A stretch of 64,000 nucleotides of DNA. Origin: JBEPVZ01 sp041690695 (GTDB lineage: Bacteria; Patescibacteriota; Microgenomatia; Daviesbacterales; UBA10151). The notes beneath the pieces were generated by a model. It saw nothing but the letters and a program-made list of their open reading frames with translations. It had not been told where the DNA came from and did no database searches. The stretch covers positions 1 to 64,000 of the forward strand of contig JBEPVZ010000002.1 in assembly GCA_041690695.1 (NCBI GenBank), in the 5' to 3' direction. Below, in pieces: positions 25,264 through 33,438 of the stretch. Both the position numbers and the translations under genes were made by a program. Within the stretch, counting starts at the first letter, position 1; every line of letters starts with the position of its first letter.

Positions 25264-26418
25264 ATGAGAATTGGTATTTTAACCCATAATTATCCGCAAA
25301 CATCAGGCCAGCGCAAAGACGCTGGGACATTTATCTACGACTTTGCGGAAGAGTTATCAGGTCGAGGTCATAAGATTTACGTTTTTTCCCCAAAGTTTAT
25401 TGGTAAAAAAGAAGCGTATAAAAAAGTCCCAGTAGAGTGGTTTAACTGGAGTGGCGGAGATAAAAAATTAGCAAATATTAATTTAAAAAGTAGTTCTGGT
25501 TTATTTAGCATTTTTAGTTTGCTCTGGAATGGACAAAATCAATCAATACAGTTTGCTAAAGATCATAATCTCGATTTTTGCTTAGCATTTTGGTCATTCC
25601 CGAGTGGGTTATTTGCTTGGTGGATACATAAACGACTAAAAATTCCCTATGGGATTATGACAATGGGTTCAGATATTTTTGTCTATGGCAAAAACCCTTT
25701 ATTAAATTTTCTAAATACTTATCTGTTAAGGCGAGCAGATATTATTTTTGGAGATGGTAAAAAAATATCCGAAGTAACAGCTCGTTTGGCAAAAAAAGAA
25801 TGTACTTACATCCCGATTATTACCGCCATTAGCTTTAATAATGTTAAACCCTTGAAAAGATCTAAAAATACGTTTAATTTTTTATATGTTGGCCGACTCG
25901 AAAGTGTTAAGGGTCCAGATCTTTTAATTGAGGCCGTCAAAATACTTAGCCAGACTAATCCTAATTTTAAAGTTAATATAGTCGGGGATGGGTCAATGTT
26001 AGAGGATCTACAAGAAAAGGTTCGTAAGTATAACTTAGGAGATAAAGTCACACTTTTAGGAAATATATCGGATAAGAAAAGATTAGCAGCCTTTTATTTA
26101 TCAGCTGATTGTTTAATCGTTCCTTCGCGGAGCGAGAGTCTATCAATGGTTATTCCTGAAGCCATAAAAGCTGACCTACCCGTAATTGCGAGCAATGTCG
26201 GAGATATGGGTGAGTTTGTTAGAAAAAATAAAATTGGTTATATCTTTCCCTCACAAAAAACTAATATATTGGCGAGTAAGATGTTACTTGCCATGAAAGA
26301 AGGTCATAATTTTAAAAAAAGACGAAAAGAAAATCTAAGAAAACTAAGTGCAATATTTAGCATTGAAAATTGTGTCGATATTTTTTTAAAGCAATTAAAA
26401 TTAATAAATAAAGAATGA
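25264..26418 (+). CDS. GT4 glycosyltransferase, WcaL-like
   Basis: A 384-residue GT-B enzyme beginning MRIGILTHNYPQTSGQRKDAGTFIYDFAEEL. The frame is open upstream to an ATG at 25219, but those 15 residues do not resemble a GT4 start and overlap both divergent promoters, so I place the start at 25264. The C-terminal half has FLYVGRLESVKGPDLLIEAV and EX7E in RSESLSMVIPEA (E291, E299). MTMGSDIFVYGKNPLLNFL is the donor/acceptor linker seen in related enzymes. It overlaps the following GT39 gene by 4 bases. Confidence 0.87.
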   Translation: MRIGILTHNYPQTSGQRKDAGTFIYDFAEELSGRGHKIYVFSPKFIGKKEAYKKVPVEWFNWSGGDKKLANINLKSSSGLFSIFSLLWNGQNQSIQFAKDHNLDFCLAFWSFPSGLFAWWIHKRLKIPYGIMTMGSDIFVYGKNPLLNFLNTYLLRRADIIFGDGKKISEVTARLAKKECTYIPIITAISFNNVKPLKRSKNTFNFLYVGRLESVKGPDLLIEAVKILSQTNPNFKVNIVGDGSMLEDLQEKVRKYNLGDKVTLLGNISDKKRLAAFYLSADCLIVPSRSESLSMVIPEAIKADLPVIASNVGDMGEFVRKNKIGYIFPSQKTNILASKMLLAMKEGHNFKKRRKENLRKLSAIFSIENCVDIFLKQLKLINKE

Positions 26419-28559
26419 TAAAGTTTAAGTTTAATATAAAAATAACTGCAATTATTTTAGGAGTTATTTTTTTTATTTTAGGAATAATTACGTTACCAGA
26501 TTACGGAATTAATTGGGACACGATTAATCATCTCCCCAGAGGCCAGGCATATTTACACTATATGTTAACAGGTCGAAAGGACTATAAAGATTTACCGAAC
26601 TTCTTTAATGGTTGGCAAGTCCCGGGACAATGGTACTGGCAAAATCCGAGCAGTCTAGGTATTGATACAAATATTCCGTATAACAATATTCCTAAAAGGA
26701 GCTTGTATCAGTTAGATAGCCAAGATTTTCAATATAATATGAAAACTGATGGTTATGGGCATCCTCCGACGAGTGATATTATATCGGCCCTTTTTAATAC
26801 CGTTCTATTTCAACATCTTCATTGGATTAATGATATTGATTCGTATCACGTTTATGGAATTTTATTAGCAGCGGCTTTAGTCGGATTAATCTTTTGGTGG
26901 GTTTCAAAAGTTTATGGTCTATTTGCAGGATTTATAGCTGCAATATCTTTATCTCTATATCCGTTATTTTGGTCAGAATCACATTTTAATACTGAAAAAG
27001 ATGTTCCGGAAACAGTCTATTGGTCTTTCATGTTTTTTGCTATCTGGCGGGGTATCACAACTAAAAGTTGGAAGTGGATTCTAACTTCAGGAGTATTTTT
27101 TGGATTAGCACTAGGAACAAAATTTAATATTTTGTTTGCCGGTCCAATTATTTTGGTCTGGCTCTCGGCATATCTAATCACACAATACTTGAATTCGAAA
27201 ACAAAAAAAATATCTGTCATCAAAAAATGTATTAGAAGTAATATCAAGTTGATTTTAGCCTGCTTAATAGCTCCAATAATTGGTTTTGTTATTTTTGTTG
27301 GAACTTGGCCATATCTTTGGACCAATACTTTGAATGGCCTTCAAACGGTCGTGAGCTTTTATAAAGATATTGGAACTTCGCCATCTATCGATTCTCGGTT
27401 TATTTGGCATTTTGGATTAAATCTTTATCCTTCAAAGTGGATTGTTTATACCACTCCTTTAATTATTCTTGGATTAAGCCTGTTTGGGTTTGTTGTTGCT
27501 ATTAGCCGGGTAAGACGAGATAAAGATCAAGTTAGCTTCCTTTTTTTGCTTTGGCTGTTAATACCGATCGTTCGGGTGACCTTGCCCGGTACGGATATTT
27601 ATGGAGGAGTCAGACAAATTATGGAATATATTCCTGCACTGGCTATTCTTTCGGGTCTTGGAGCTTATCAGGTAAAAAAGATGCTTGAGGTTATTTTAAA
27701 GAAGTTTTTTATAAAAACTTCTTTTGCCTCGAATTTATCAGGCTTACTTATTATTTTAATGTTTATTCCAATTACTCTAAAATTAATTCAAATTCACCCA
27801 AATGAAAATGTTTATTTTAATCCTCTTATCGAAGGTTTAGCTGGTGCTAAATCTAAAGATATCCCTTATTGGGGTGATTCTTTTGGTGCTGCGTATCGCC
27901 AAGGGGTTGTTTGGCTAAATCAGCATGCTGAGAAAAACGCTAAGTTAGTTTATGCTAATGAATTAATTCCAAATATTCCAAGAATTTGGTTGAGAACTGA
28001 TTTAGATCTTCAAAATATTTATCGAAGTGGTTATCTTAGAGAAGGTGAGTACGCTATTACTTTAACCTATCAAGGTACTAATACGCGTTCATATTATGAT
28101 ATGTATTTATCGACTTTTTTGGTACCAGTTTATGAGGCTAAAGTGGATGGTGTTTCCGTTTTAAGCATTTGGAAAAACGATGATATGCATTTAAAACGTC
28201 CTTATACTGAAAAGGCTCTCCTAAATATTCAGATAAGTAAAAATAATAATGATTTGATTTTGAATCTAGGAGCAAATTATCCACTTTCTCGATTAGTTGC
28301 AACTTACGGTTCTTCTGATTGTTCTGATTTAAAAACTGGGGTCGTTTCGATCTCACCAAATGATGTTAACTGGGTAAACTTACCCGGAGTTTTACCTGAT
28401 GATTGGCAAATAACTGCTTTGGGACAACAACCAAAAGGAGGTAATTTTATTGAACCTTTTGCTGGTCAGCAGGCTCAATATATAAAATTGTCGGTTGATT
28501 CTGCAAAGACCTGTTTAATGAAAAATCTCACCAGTGCGAAGGTTTATGTTTTAAATTAA
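26415..28559 (+). CDS. GT39-like GT-C protein with C-terminal F5/8-type-C-like domain
   Basis: A 714-residue protein. The first loop has GINWDTINHLPRGQAYL with Asp35 but Thr instead of Glu at the next position. The core has SHFNTEKDVPETVYW and LALGTKFNILFAGP, both common in PMT_2 proteins. The multipass part ends near residue 460. A following soluble region carries YWGDSFGAAYRQGVVWLNQHA. The last 110 residues (LSRLVATYGSSDCSDL, WVNLPGVLPDDW, AQYIKLSVDSAKTC) look like a discoidin/F5-8C-type beta-sandwich, suggesting glycan binding outside the cell. Its stop abuts the convergent 28560 gene with no intergenic base. Confidence 0.8.
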   Translation: MIKFKFNIKITAIILGVIFFILGIITLPDYGINWDTINHLPRGQAYLHYMLTGRKDYKDLPNFFNGWQVPGQWYWQNPSSLGIDTNIPYNNIPKRSLYQLDSQDFQYNMKTDGYGHPPTSDIISALFNTVLFQHLHWINDIDSYHVYGILLAAALVGLIFWWVSKVYGLFAGFIAAISLSLYPLFWSESHFNTEKDVPETVYWSFMFFAIWRGITTKSWKWILTSGVFFGLALGTKFNILFAGPIILVWLSAYLITQYLNSKTKKISVIKKCIRSNIKLILACLIAPIIGFVIFVGTWPYLWTNTLNGLQTVVSFYKDIGTSPSIDSRFIWHFGLNLYPSKWIVYTTPLIILGLSLFGFVVAISRVRRDKDQVSFLFLLWLLIPIVRVTLPGTDIYGGVRQIMEYIPALAILSGLGAYQVKKMLEVILKKFFIKTSFASNLSGLLIILMFIPITLKLIQIHPNENVYFNPLIEGLAGAKSKDIPYWGDSFGAAYRQGVVWLNQHAEKNAKLVYANELIPNIPRIWLRTDLDLQNIYRSGYLREGEYAITLTYQGTNTRSYYDMYLSTFLVPVYEAKVDGVSVLSIWKNDDMHLKRPYTEKALLNIQISKNNNDLILNLGANYPLSRLVATYGSSDCSDLKTGVVSISPNDVNWVNLPGVLPDDWQITALGQQPKGGNFIEPFAGQQAQYIKLSVDSAKTCLMKNLTSAKVYVLN

Positions 28560-29492
28560 TTATAAGATTTGTTTAATAATCTTTTGTTCATTTTTTTGGT
28601 TAGTTCTCGCCAACATCATTTCTGCGAGCAGTCCAGTCGAAATAAGTTGAACGCCAACAATCATTAGTAAGAGTCCAAATATTAAAAGAGGTTGATGTGA
28701 GGCAATTCCACCTGTTGTCACCCTTAGGTAAGTGATATATAAACCAACTAAAAAGCCAATTGTAAAGCTACTGAGTCCGAGTGTTCCGAAAAAATGACCT
28801 GGTCTTTTCATATAACCGGTAATAAATACAATTGTTAATAAATCAAGGATACCTTTCACTCCACGAGTCCAACCATATTTGGTTTTTCCATATTTTCTTG
28901 GTCGATGGTCGACAATAATCTCCCCAACCAGATAATTTTGTTTTGAAGCGATGATTGGGATGAATCTATAAAGTTCCCCGTATAAATTAAGGTTCTTCAC
29001 AACTTCTTTTTTGTATGCTTTAAACCCACAATTGGTGTCATGGATCGGAACTTTAGTTAAGTAGCGCGTAAGTGAGTTTAAAATTCTGGAGGGCAAAACT
29101 TTACTCAGTGAGGGATCATGTCTAACTTTTTTCCATCCGGAAACCAGATCGTAGCCCTCACTAATTTTCTTTAGAAATCGACCAATCTCGCGGGGATTGT
29201 CCTGGAGATCGGCATCAAGTGTGAAAATGATATCACCCCGAGCTTCATCAAAACCGGTTTGCAATGCTATTGATTTTCCAAAGTTTCCTCTTAATCTAAC
29301 AACTTTAACACGCCGATCTTGTTTTTTAATCTTTTTTAAGTTTTGGAAAGTTTTATCTTGTGATCCATCATCGACAAATATAATTTGATAAGGAAGCTTG
29401 ATTTTTTTCATAACTTCCGAAATCTCTTTATATAATGGACCGACAGAACCTTCTTCGTCCTTGGCTGGAATAACGAATGATAACGATTGCAT
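28560..29492 (-). CDS. GT2, polyprenyl-phosphate sugar synthase (DPM1/GtrB/ArnC-like)
   Basis: A 310-residue GT2 with LSFVIPAKDEEGSVGPLYKEI, FVDDGSQDKT, NFGKSIALQTGFDEARGD and the metal motif TLDADLQDNP (D93-A94-D95). DTNCGFKAYKKEVV and the VDHRPRKYGKTKYGWTRGVKGILDLL segment are hallmarks of bacterial DPM1-like enzymes. Two C-terminal membrane segments (about 230-255 and 265-292) match GtrB/ArnC architecture. It should load a sugar onto undecaprenyl phosphate for the GT-C enzymes. The frame extends 13 codons upstream, but a TTGCAA-17-TATACT promoter there supports the ATG at 29492. Confidence 0.9.
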   Translation of the reverse strand: MQSLSFVIPAKDEEGSVGPLYKEISEVMKKIKLPYQIIFVDDGSQDKTFQNLKKIKKQDRRVKVVRLRGNFGKSIALQTGFDEARGDIIFTLDADLQDNPREIGRFLKKISEGYDLVSGWKKVRHDPSLSKVLPSRILNSLTRYLTKVPIHDTNCGFKAYKKEVVKNLNLYGELYRFIPIIASKQNYLVGEIIVDHRPRKYGKTKYGWTRGVKGILDLLTIVFITGYMKRPGHFFGTLGLSSFTIGFLVGLYITYLRVTTGGIASHQPLLIFGLLLMIVGVQLISTGLLAEMMLARTNQKNEQKIIKQIL

Positions 29493-29502
29493 TTTGGGGT
29501 TA

Positions 29503-29531
29503 AGTATATGAATTCTCTTACACAGTTGCAA
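29503..29531 (-). promoter_or_regulatory. Promoter of the DPM1-like gene
   Basis: On the minus strand TTGCAA (29531-29526), a 17-base spacer and TATACT (29508-29503) end ten bases before the ATG at 29492, giving a leader of about 3-4 bases. This fixes the start, because a longer frame would place the promoter inside the coding region. Confidence 0.6.
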
Positions 29532-29555
29532 TCTGCTATTTATTACCGATAAAAT
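29526..29555 (+). promoter_or_regulatory. Divergent promoter of the 29567 gene sharing the TTGCAA box
   Basis: TTGCAA (29526-29531) is self-complementary and can also be the plus-strand -35. With an 18-base spacer it is followed by TAAAAT (29550-29555), eleven bases before the ATG at 29567. Confidence 0.4.
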
Positions 29556-29566
29556 AACTCAAGTTT

Positions 29567-30394
29567 ATGAAAGTCACGCGTCTAATAAAACCGTTAGTCT
29601 CAATTATTATTACTACGAAAAATGAGCAGGCAAATATTGAAGCTTTGCTAAAGAGTATAAAAATTCAATCATATAAAAACTTTGAAATAATAGTTGTTGA
29701 TAATAATTCAACTGATAAAACAAAACTTATTGCTAAAAAATATACCAAAAAGGTTTTTAATTTTGGTCCTGAAAGAAGTGCTCAAAGAAATTTTGGTGTC
29801 GATAAATCCGAAGGCATTTATGTTTTAATACTAGATGCGGATATGGTTTTAGATCGGAAAGTTTTGGAGGACTGTGTAAAGCAACTTGAAATTAATTCTA
29901 AAGCTAAGGCATTAGTTATTCCGGAAAAATCCTTCGGAACTAGTTTTTGGGCAACTGTCAAAGGATTTGAAAAAAGTTTTTATTTAGGAGATTCAACTAT
30001 AGAAGCGGCTCGTTTCTTTGATCACAAAGTATTTAATCAATTTAAAGGTTATGATTTAAAAATTACCGGTCCGGAAGATTATGAGTTACCATATCGGATT
30101 AGCAAAAAATATTCTATTGATAGAATTCCATCTTTTATCATGCATAATGAGGGGAATCTCTCACTTTGGAGAACAATGAAGAAAAAGTATTATTATGCGT
30201 CCAAGGCATCAAGTTATTTAAAGAAGCATCCTGAAATGCTATTTAAACAAGGAAATTTATTATTTAGGCCGGCATTTTTCAAGAAATGGCCACTGCTATT
30301 AGCTCATCCGTTTTTATCCCTCAGTTTATTTTTTATGAGAGCCATGGAAATGTCCGCCGCCATGTTAGGTTTTATAAAAGGCAGATATTTATGA
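29567..30394 (+). CDS. GT2 glycosyltransferase
   Basis: A 275-residue GT2 with VSIIITTKNEQANIEALLKSI, IIVVDNNSTDKTKLIAKKY, GPERSAQRNFG and LDADM (D90-A91-D92). GYDLKITGPEDYELPYRISKKYSI is the acceptor-side ED motif region. The C-terminal PLLLAHPFLSLSLFFMRAMEM is hydrophobic and probably peripheral or one membrane segment. It starts a long plus-strand run reaching 43900, and the next gene begins at its stop as an ATGA overlap. A nucleotide-sugar-dependent chain-building role is inferred from the family. Confidence 0.87.
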   Translation: MKVTRLIKPLVSIIITTKNEQANIEALLKSIKIQSYKNFEIIVVDNNSTDKTKLIAKKYTKKVFNFGPERSAQRNFGVDKSEGIYVLILDADMVLDRKVLEDCVKQLEINSKAKALVIPEKSFGTSFWATVKGFEKSFYLGDSTIEAARFFDHKVFNQFKGYDLKITGPEDYELPYRISKKYSIDRIPSFIMHNEGNLSLWRTMKKKYYYASKASSYLKKHPEMLFKQGNLLFRPAFFKKWPLLLAHPFLSLSLFFMRAMEMSAAMLGFIKGRYL

Positions 30395-31392
30395 TGCCGC
30401 TTGTGACGATTTCAATTACGGTTTGGAATGGTTTAGAAGATACTAAAAAATGTCTAAAAACTCTATCGGCGATAACTTATAAGCCAACTGAAATAATAAT
30501 TGTTGATAATGGCTCAGCTGATGGAACCGTTGAGTATATTCGTAAGAATTATCCTAAAGTTAAAGTGTATGAAAATGGATTAAATCTTGGATTTACTGGA
30601 GGACATAATCGAGCTATTCAATATGCTAAAGGTAAATACTTCTTGCTTTTAAATAATGATATTGAAGTTGAGCCCGGCTTTCTGGAACCACTGGTTAAAG
30701 ATCTTGAAGGTAATAAAAAACTAGCTGCTGTCCAAAGTAAGACCTATTTATCTAAAAATCAGCTGGATAACACTGGATCTTTTCTAACTCCACTTGGTTT
30801 TTTAAAGCACTATGGTTTTAAACAAACCGATAGCCCCGAATATGATATAGCCAAAAAAGTCTTTTCACCAAAGGCGGCTTGTTTACTAATCACCAAACAA
30901 GCTATTGATAGATTCGGATTATTTGATAACGATTATTTTGCTTATTTTGAAGAAACAGATTGGGCGTGGAGAATTTATCTGACAGGCTTAGAAATTATGT
31001 TTGAACCTCAGTCAAAAGTTTTACATAAGCTAGGTAAAACTAGTACCAGGCTTCCATATAGTTTTATTTATTTTCATTCCTCTAAGAATACTATTCGATC
31101 AATTATTAAAAATACGGGATTTAAATCGTTATTATATATGTTACCCTTGCACCTGCTAGCCCTAAATTTTATTGGTCTGACATTCTTACTTCAAGGTAAG
31201 ACTGGGATGTTTTTTAGCGTCATTAAAGCTCAGATTTGGAATATAAGTCATCTTTTTCGGACTTTAAAGCTAAGAGCGAATGTTCAAAACATCAGAAAAG
31301 TTTCAGATAAAGAGCTTTTTAATTTTATTATGGAACCTTTAAATCTTAAAAATAGTTTTAAACAATACCTTCAGATTCGTAAAAATTCCTGA
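30391..31392 (+). CDS. GT2 glycosyltransferase, rhamnosyltransferase-like
   Basis: A 333-residue GT2. VTISITVWNGLEDTKKCLKTL, IIIVDNGSADGT, NLGFTGGHN (65-73), LNND (87-90) and YFAYFEETDWAWRIYLTGLEI are the WcaA/rhamnosyltransferase-like markers. The frame is open upstream to 30286, but those 35 residues do not fit the family and lie wholly inside the preceding gene. The ATG at 30391 makes the usual ATGA overlap. A C-terminal hydrophobic stretch around residues 245-270 may anchor the protein. Confidence 0.87.
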   Translation: MMPLVTISITVWNGLEDTKKCLKTLSAITYKPTEIIIVDNGSADGTVEYIRKNYPKVKVYENGLNLGFTGGHNRAIQYAKGKYFLLLNNDIEVEPGFLEPLVKDLEGNKKLAAVQSKTYLSKNQLDNTGSFLTPLGFLKHYGFKQTDSPEYDIAKKVFSPKAACLLITKQAIDRFGLFDNDYFAYFEETDWAWRIYLTGLEIMFEPQSKVLHKLGKTSTRLPYSFIYFHSSKNTIRSIIKNTGFKSLLYMLPLHLLALNFIGLTFLLQGKTGMFFSVIKAQIWNISHLFRTLKLRANVQNIRKVSDKELFNFIMEPLNLKNSFKQYLQIRKNS

Positions 31393-31400
31393 GAATTAAT

Positions 31401-32702
31401 ATGGCAAAATCCTCTCAGACAGTTGCGATTATTGGAGCCGGCTTTACCGGGTTAAGTGCCGCTGTTCGATTAAGTAAGTTAGGCTATAAAGTCAGTATTT
31501 TTGAATTTTCTGACCAACCAGGAGGTTTGGCACTGGGCTTTAAAGACCGTAGGTGGAAATGGACACTTGAGCATCATTATCATCACCTTTTTGCAACTGA
31601 TAAATCTATTCAAAATTTGGCTAAAGAAGTTGATTACAAAATTCATTATGTCAGACCAAAAACTTCAACTTATTCGCAAAATGTCATCTCTCAGATTGAT
31701 TCACCGATAAGTTTACTTTGTTTTAGTGGTTTATCGCTTGTGAGTAGGGTAAGAACTGGTTTAATATTATTTTTACTAAAAATTACACCAATTTGGCAGC
31801 CGCTCGAAAAAATTACGGTTAAAGTATTTGTCTTAAAAACAATGGGTAGAGAATCTTGGAGGGTACTTTGGCAACCTCTCATGGATAAAAAGTTTGGCAA
31901 CTTCTCAAATCGGATTCCGGCCTCTTGGTTCTGGGCTAGAATAAAATCTCGGACAGCCAGCCTTGGTTATCCGGACCGTGGGTTTTTATCATTTGCACAA
32001 TCAATTGCTAAAGTTGTCAAAAATAATAATGGACAAATATTTTATTCAACTGCGATTACGAGCATTTCTGAATTTGAAGATAAAATTAAATTAACGACTC
32101 AAACCAATAAACAATATTACTTTGATCAAGTAATTTGTACTTTACCGACAGGATTATATCTAAAGATTACCGATGGCTTACCAACAAAATATAGACGTCA
32201 GATTAAAAAACTTGAAGGAATTGGGGCAGCCAATCTAGTTTTGTCATTAAAAAAGAAATTTTTAAATGATGGGACTTACTGGTTAAATATTAACGATCGA
32301 AAATTTCCGTTTTTGGCCGTTGTGGAACACACCAATTTCATGGACGCTAAAAATTATAACAATGAAAAGATTATTTATGTAGGAAGTTATTTAAACACCA
32401 CTAGAAAAAACTTTCAAAAATCAGACAAAGATTTATTAAAGATTTATCTACCATATTTAAAAATTATTAATCCAGAATTTAATTTATCCTGGATTAATAA
32501 ATCGTGGTTGTATAAAGCCAATTTTGCGCAGCCAATTATTTCGAAAGGTTATTCAAAGCAAATCCCAGCTATACAAACACCAATTGATCGATTATATTTA
32601 GCTAATATTCAGCAGGTCTATCCGTGGGATAGAGGAACAAACTATGCTGTCCAATTAGGTGAAAAGGTTGCAAAAATAGTCCATGACAAAAATTATAACT
32701 AA
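31401..32702 (+). CDS. FAD-dependent oxidoreductase, amine oxidase/UDP-galactopyranose mutase-like
   Basis: A 433-residue flavoprotein. The N-terminal Rossmann motif VAIIGAGFTGLSAAVRLSKLG (G12, G14, G17), followed by E35 and QPGGLALG, binds FAD. LEHHYHHLFATDKSIQNL lies where UDP-galactopyranose mutases and NAD(P)-binding_8 oxidases have their conserved histidines. The C-terminal YLANIQQVYPWDRGTNYAVQLGEKVAKIV is the second flavin site. In a glycan locus a sugar-ring mutase or sugar oxidoreductase is plausible; phytoene-desaturase- or HemY-like activity has no support from neighbours. The next methyltransferase gene overlaps it by 20 bases, suggesting a linked step. Confidence 0.75.
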   Translation: MAKSSQTVAIIGAGFTGLSAAVRLSKLGYKVSIFEFSDQPGGLALGFKDRRWKWTLEHHYHHLFATDKSIQNLAKEVDYKIHYVRPKTSTYSQNVISQIDSPISLLCFSGLSLVSRVRTGLILFLLKITPIWQPLEKITVKVFVLKTMGRESWRVLWQPLMDKKFGNFSNRIPASWFWARIKSRTASLGYPDRGFLSFAQSIAKVVKNNNGQIFYSTAITSISEFEDKIKLTTQTNKQYYFDQVICTLPTGLYLKITDGLPTKYRRQIKKLEGIGAANLVLSLKKKFLNDGTYWLNINDRKFPFLAVVEHTNFMDAKNYNNEKIIYVGSYLNTTRKNFQKSDKDLLKIYLPYLKIINPEFNLSWINKSWLYKANFAQPIISKGYSKQIPAIQTPIDRLYLANIQQVYPWDRGTNYAVQLGEKVAKIVHDKNYN

Positions 32703-33438
32703 ACGTCCGAGTCAATCTTTTGAAATCTTAAATGGCTTGATGAAAGAGTCCATTAAATTATTTTTTAAGCTACCCATTATTCAAGATAAAACGATTAACG
32801 ATAAACCTGCTCAAAAAATAGTTAAACTTTACTCGAAAGGTGAGTATGCTGGGTTATCAACAAAAATTCGTTTTTGGGATGCTCCTCTTAATGAAATTGA
32901 AAAAAGGGTACCAAAACAGGGGACAATTTTAGATTTAGGATGTGGTGAGGGGATTTTTAGTAACTATTTGGGGTTATCATCTCCAAGGCGCAAAGTAATT
33001 GGTATCGAATTTAATAAAATTAGAGTTAAAACGGCTGACCATGGGGTTAAAAATGTGAAATTTCAGTATGGTAACGTTATAACTAAACCATTACCAAAAT
33101 CTGACTCAATCGTTTTAGGCCATATGTTACATCACCTTCAATCTAAGAAGGATCAAGTTAACGTACTGAAAAGGTGTTATCAAAGCCTTAATAAAAAAGG
33201 TTATCTAGTAATTGCTGAAGTTGATAAAAGCTTAACTTTAAAATATTTATTAGGTTGGATTACAGATGTTGTGATTGTACCAATCTTATTTGAAAAACAA
33301 TTTTATGATCATAATATATTTCATAGAAGTCAAAAAGACTGGAAACAACTTCTTGAAAAAACGGGTTTTAAAGTAACGAGTATGGAATTGATTAAAAGTG
33401 GTCCTTTTCCTGATCTAATAATTGTGGCCAGAAAGTGA
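32683..33438 (+). CDS. Class I SAM methyltransferase
   Basis: A 251-residue protein. TILDLGCGEGIFSNYLG (about residues 81-97) is motif I. VIGIEFNKIRVKTA provides the acidic residue for the SAM ribose, and GHMLHHLQSKKDQVNVLKRCYQSLNKKGYLVIAEVD is the family's motif II-III region. A hydrophobic stretch near residue 190 (LLGWITDVVIVPILF) suggests membrane contact. It overlaps the FAD oxidoreductase by 20 bases and the following GT-C gene by 4 (GTGA). It probably methylates a sugar or lipid intermediate made by the adjacent enzymes. Confidence 0.82.
   Translation: MTKIITKRPSQSFEILNGLMKESIKLFFKLPIIQDKTINDKPAQKIVKLYSKGEYAGLSTKIRFWDAPLNEIEKRVPKQGTILDLGCGEGIFSNYLGLSSPRRKVIGIEFNKIRVKTADHGVKNVKFQYGNVITKPLPKSDSIVLGHMLHHLQSKKDQVNVLKRCYQSLNKKGYLVIAEVDKSLTLKYLLGWITDVVIVPILFEKQFYDHNIFHRSQKDWKQLLEKTGFKVTSMELIKSGPFPDLIIVARK

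Noticed and set aside
27017..27325. A 102-codon frame on the minus strand
   Set aside because: Opposite the GT39-like gene at 26415, with no promoter or recognisable motif.
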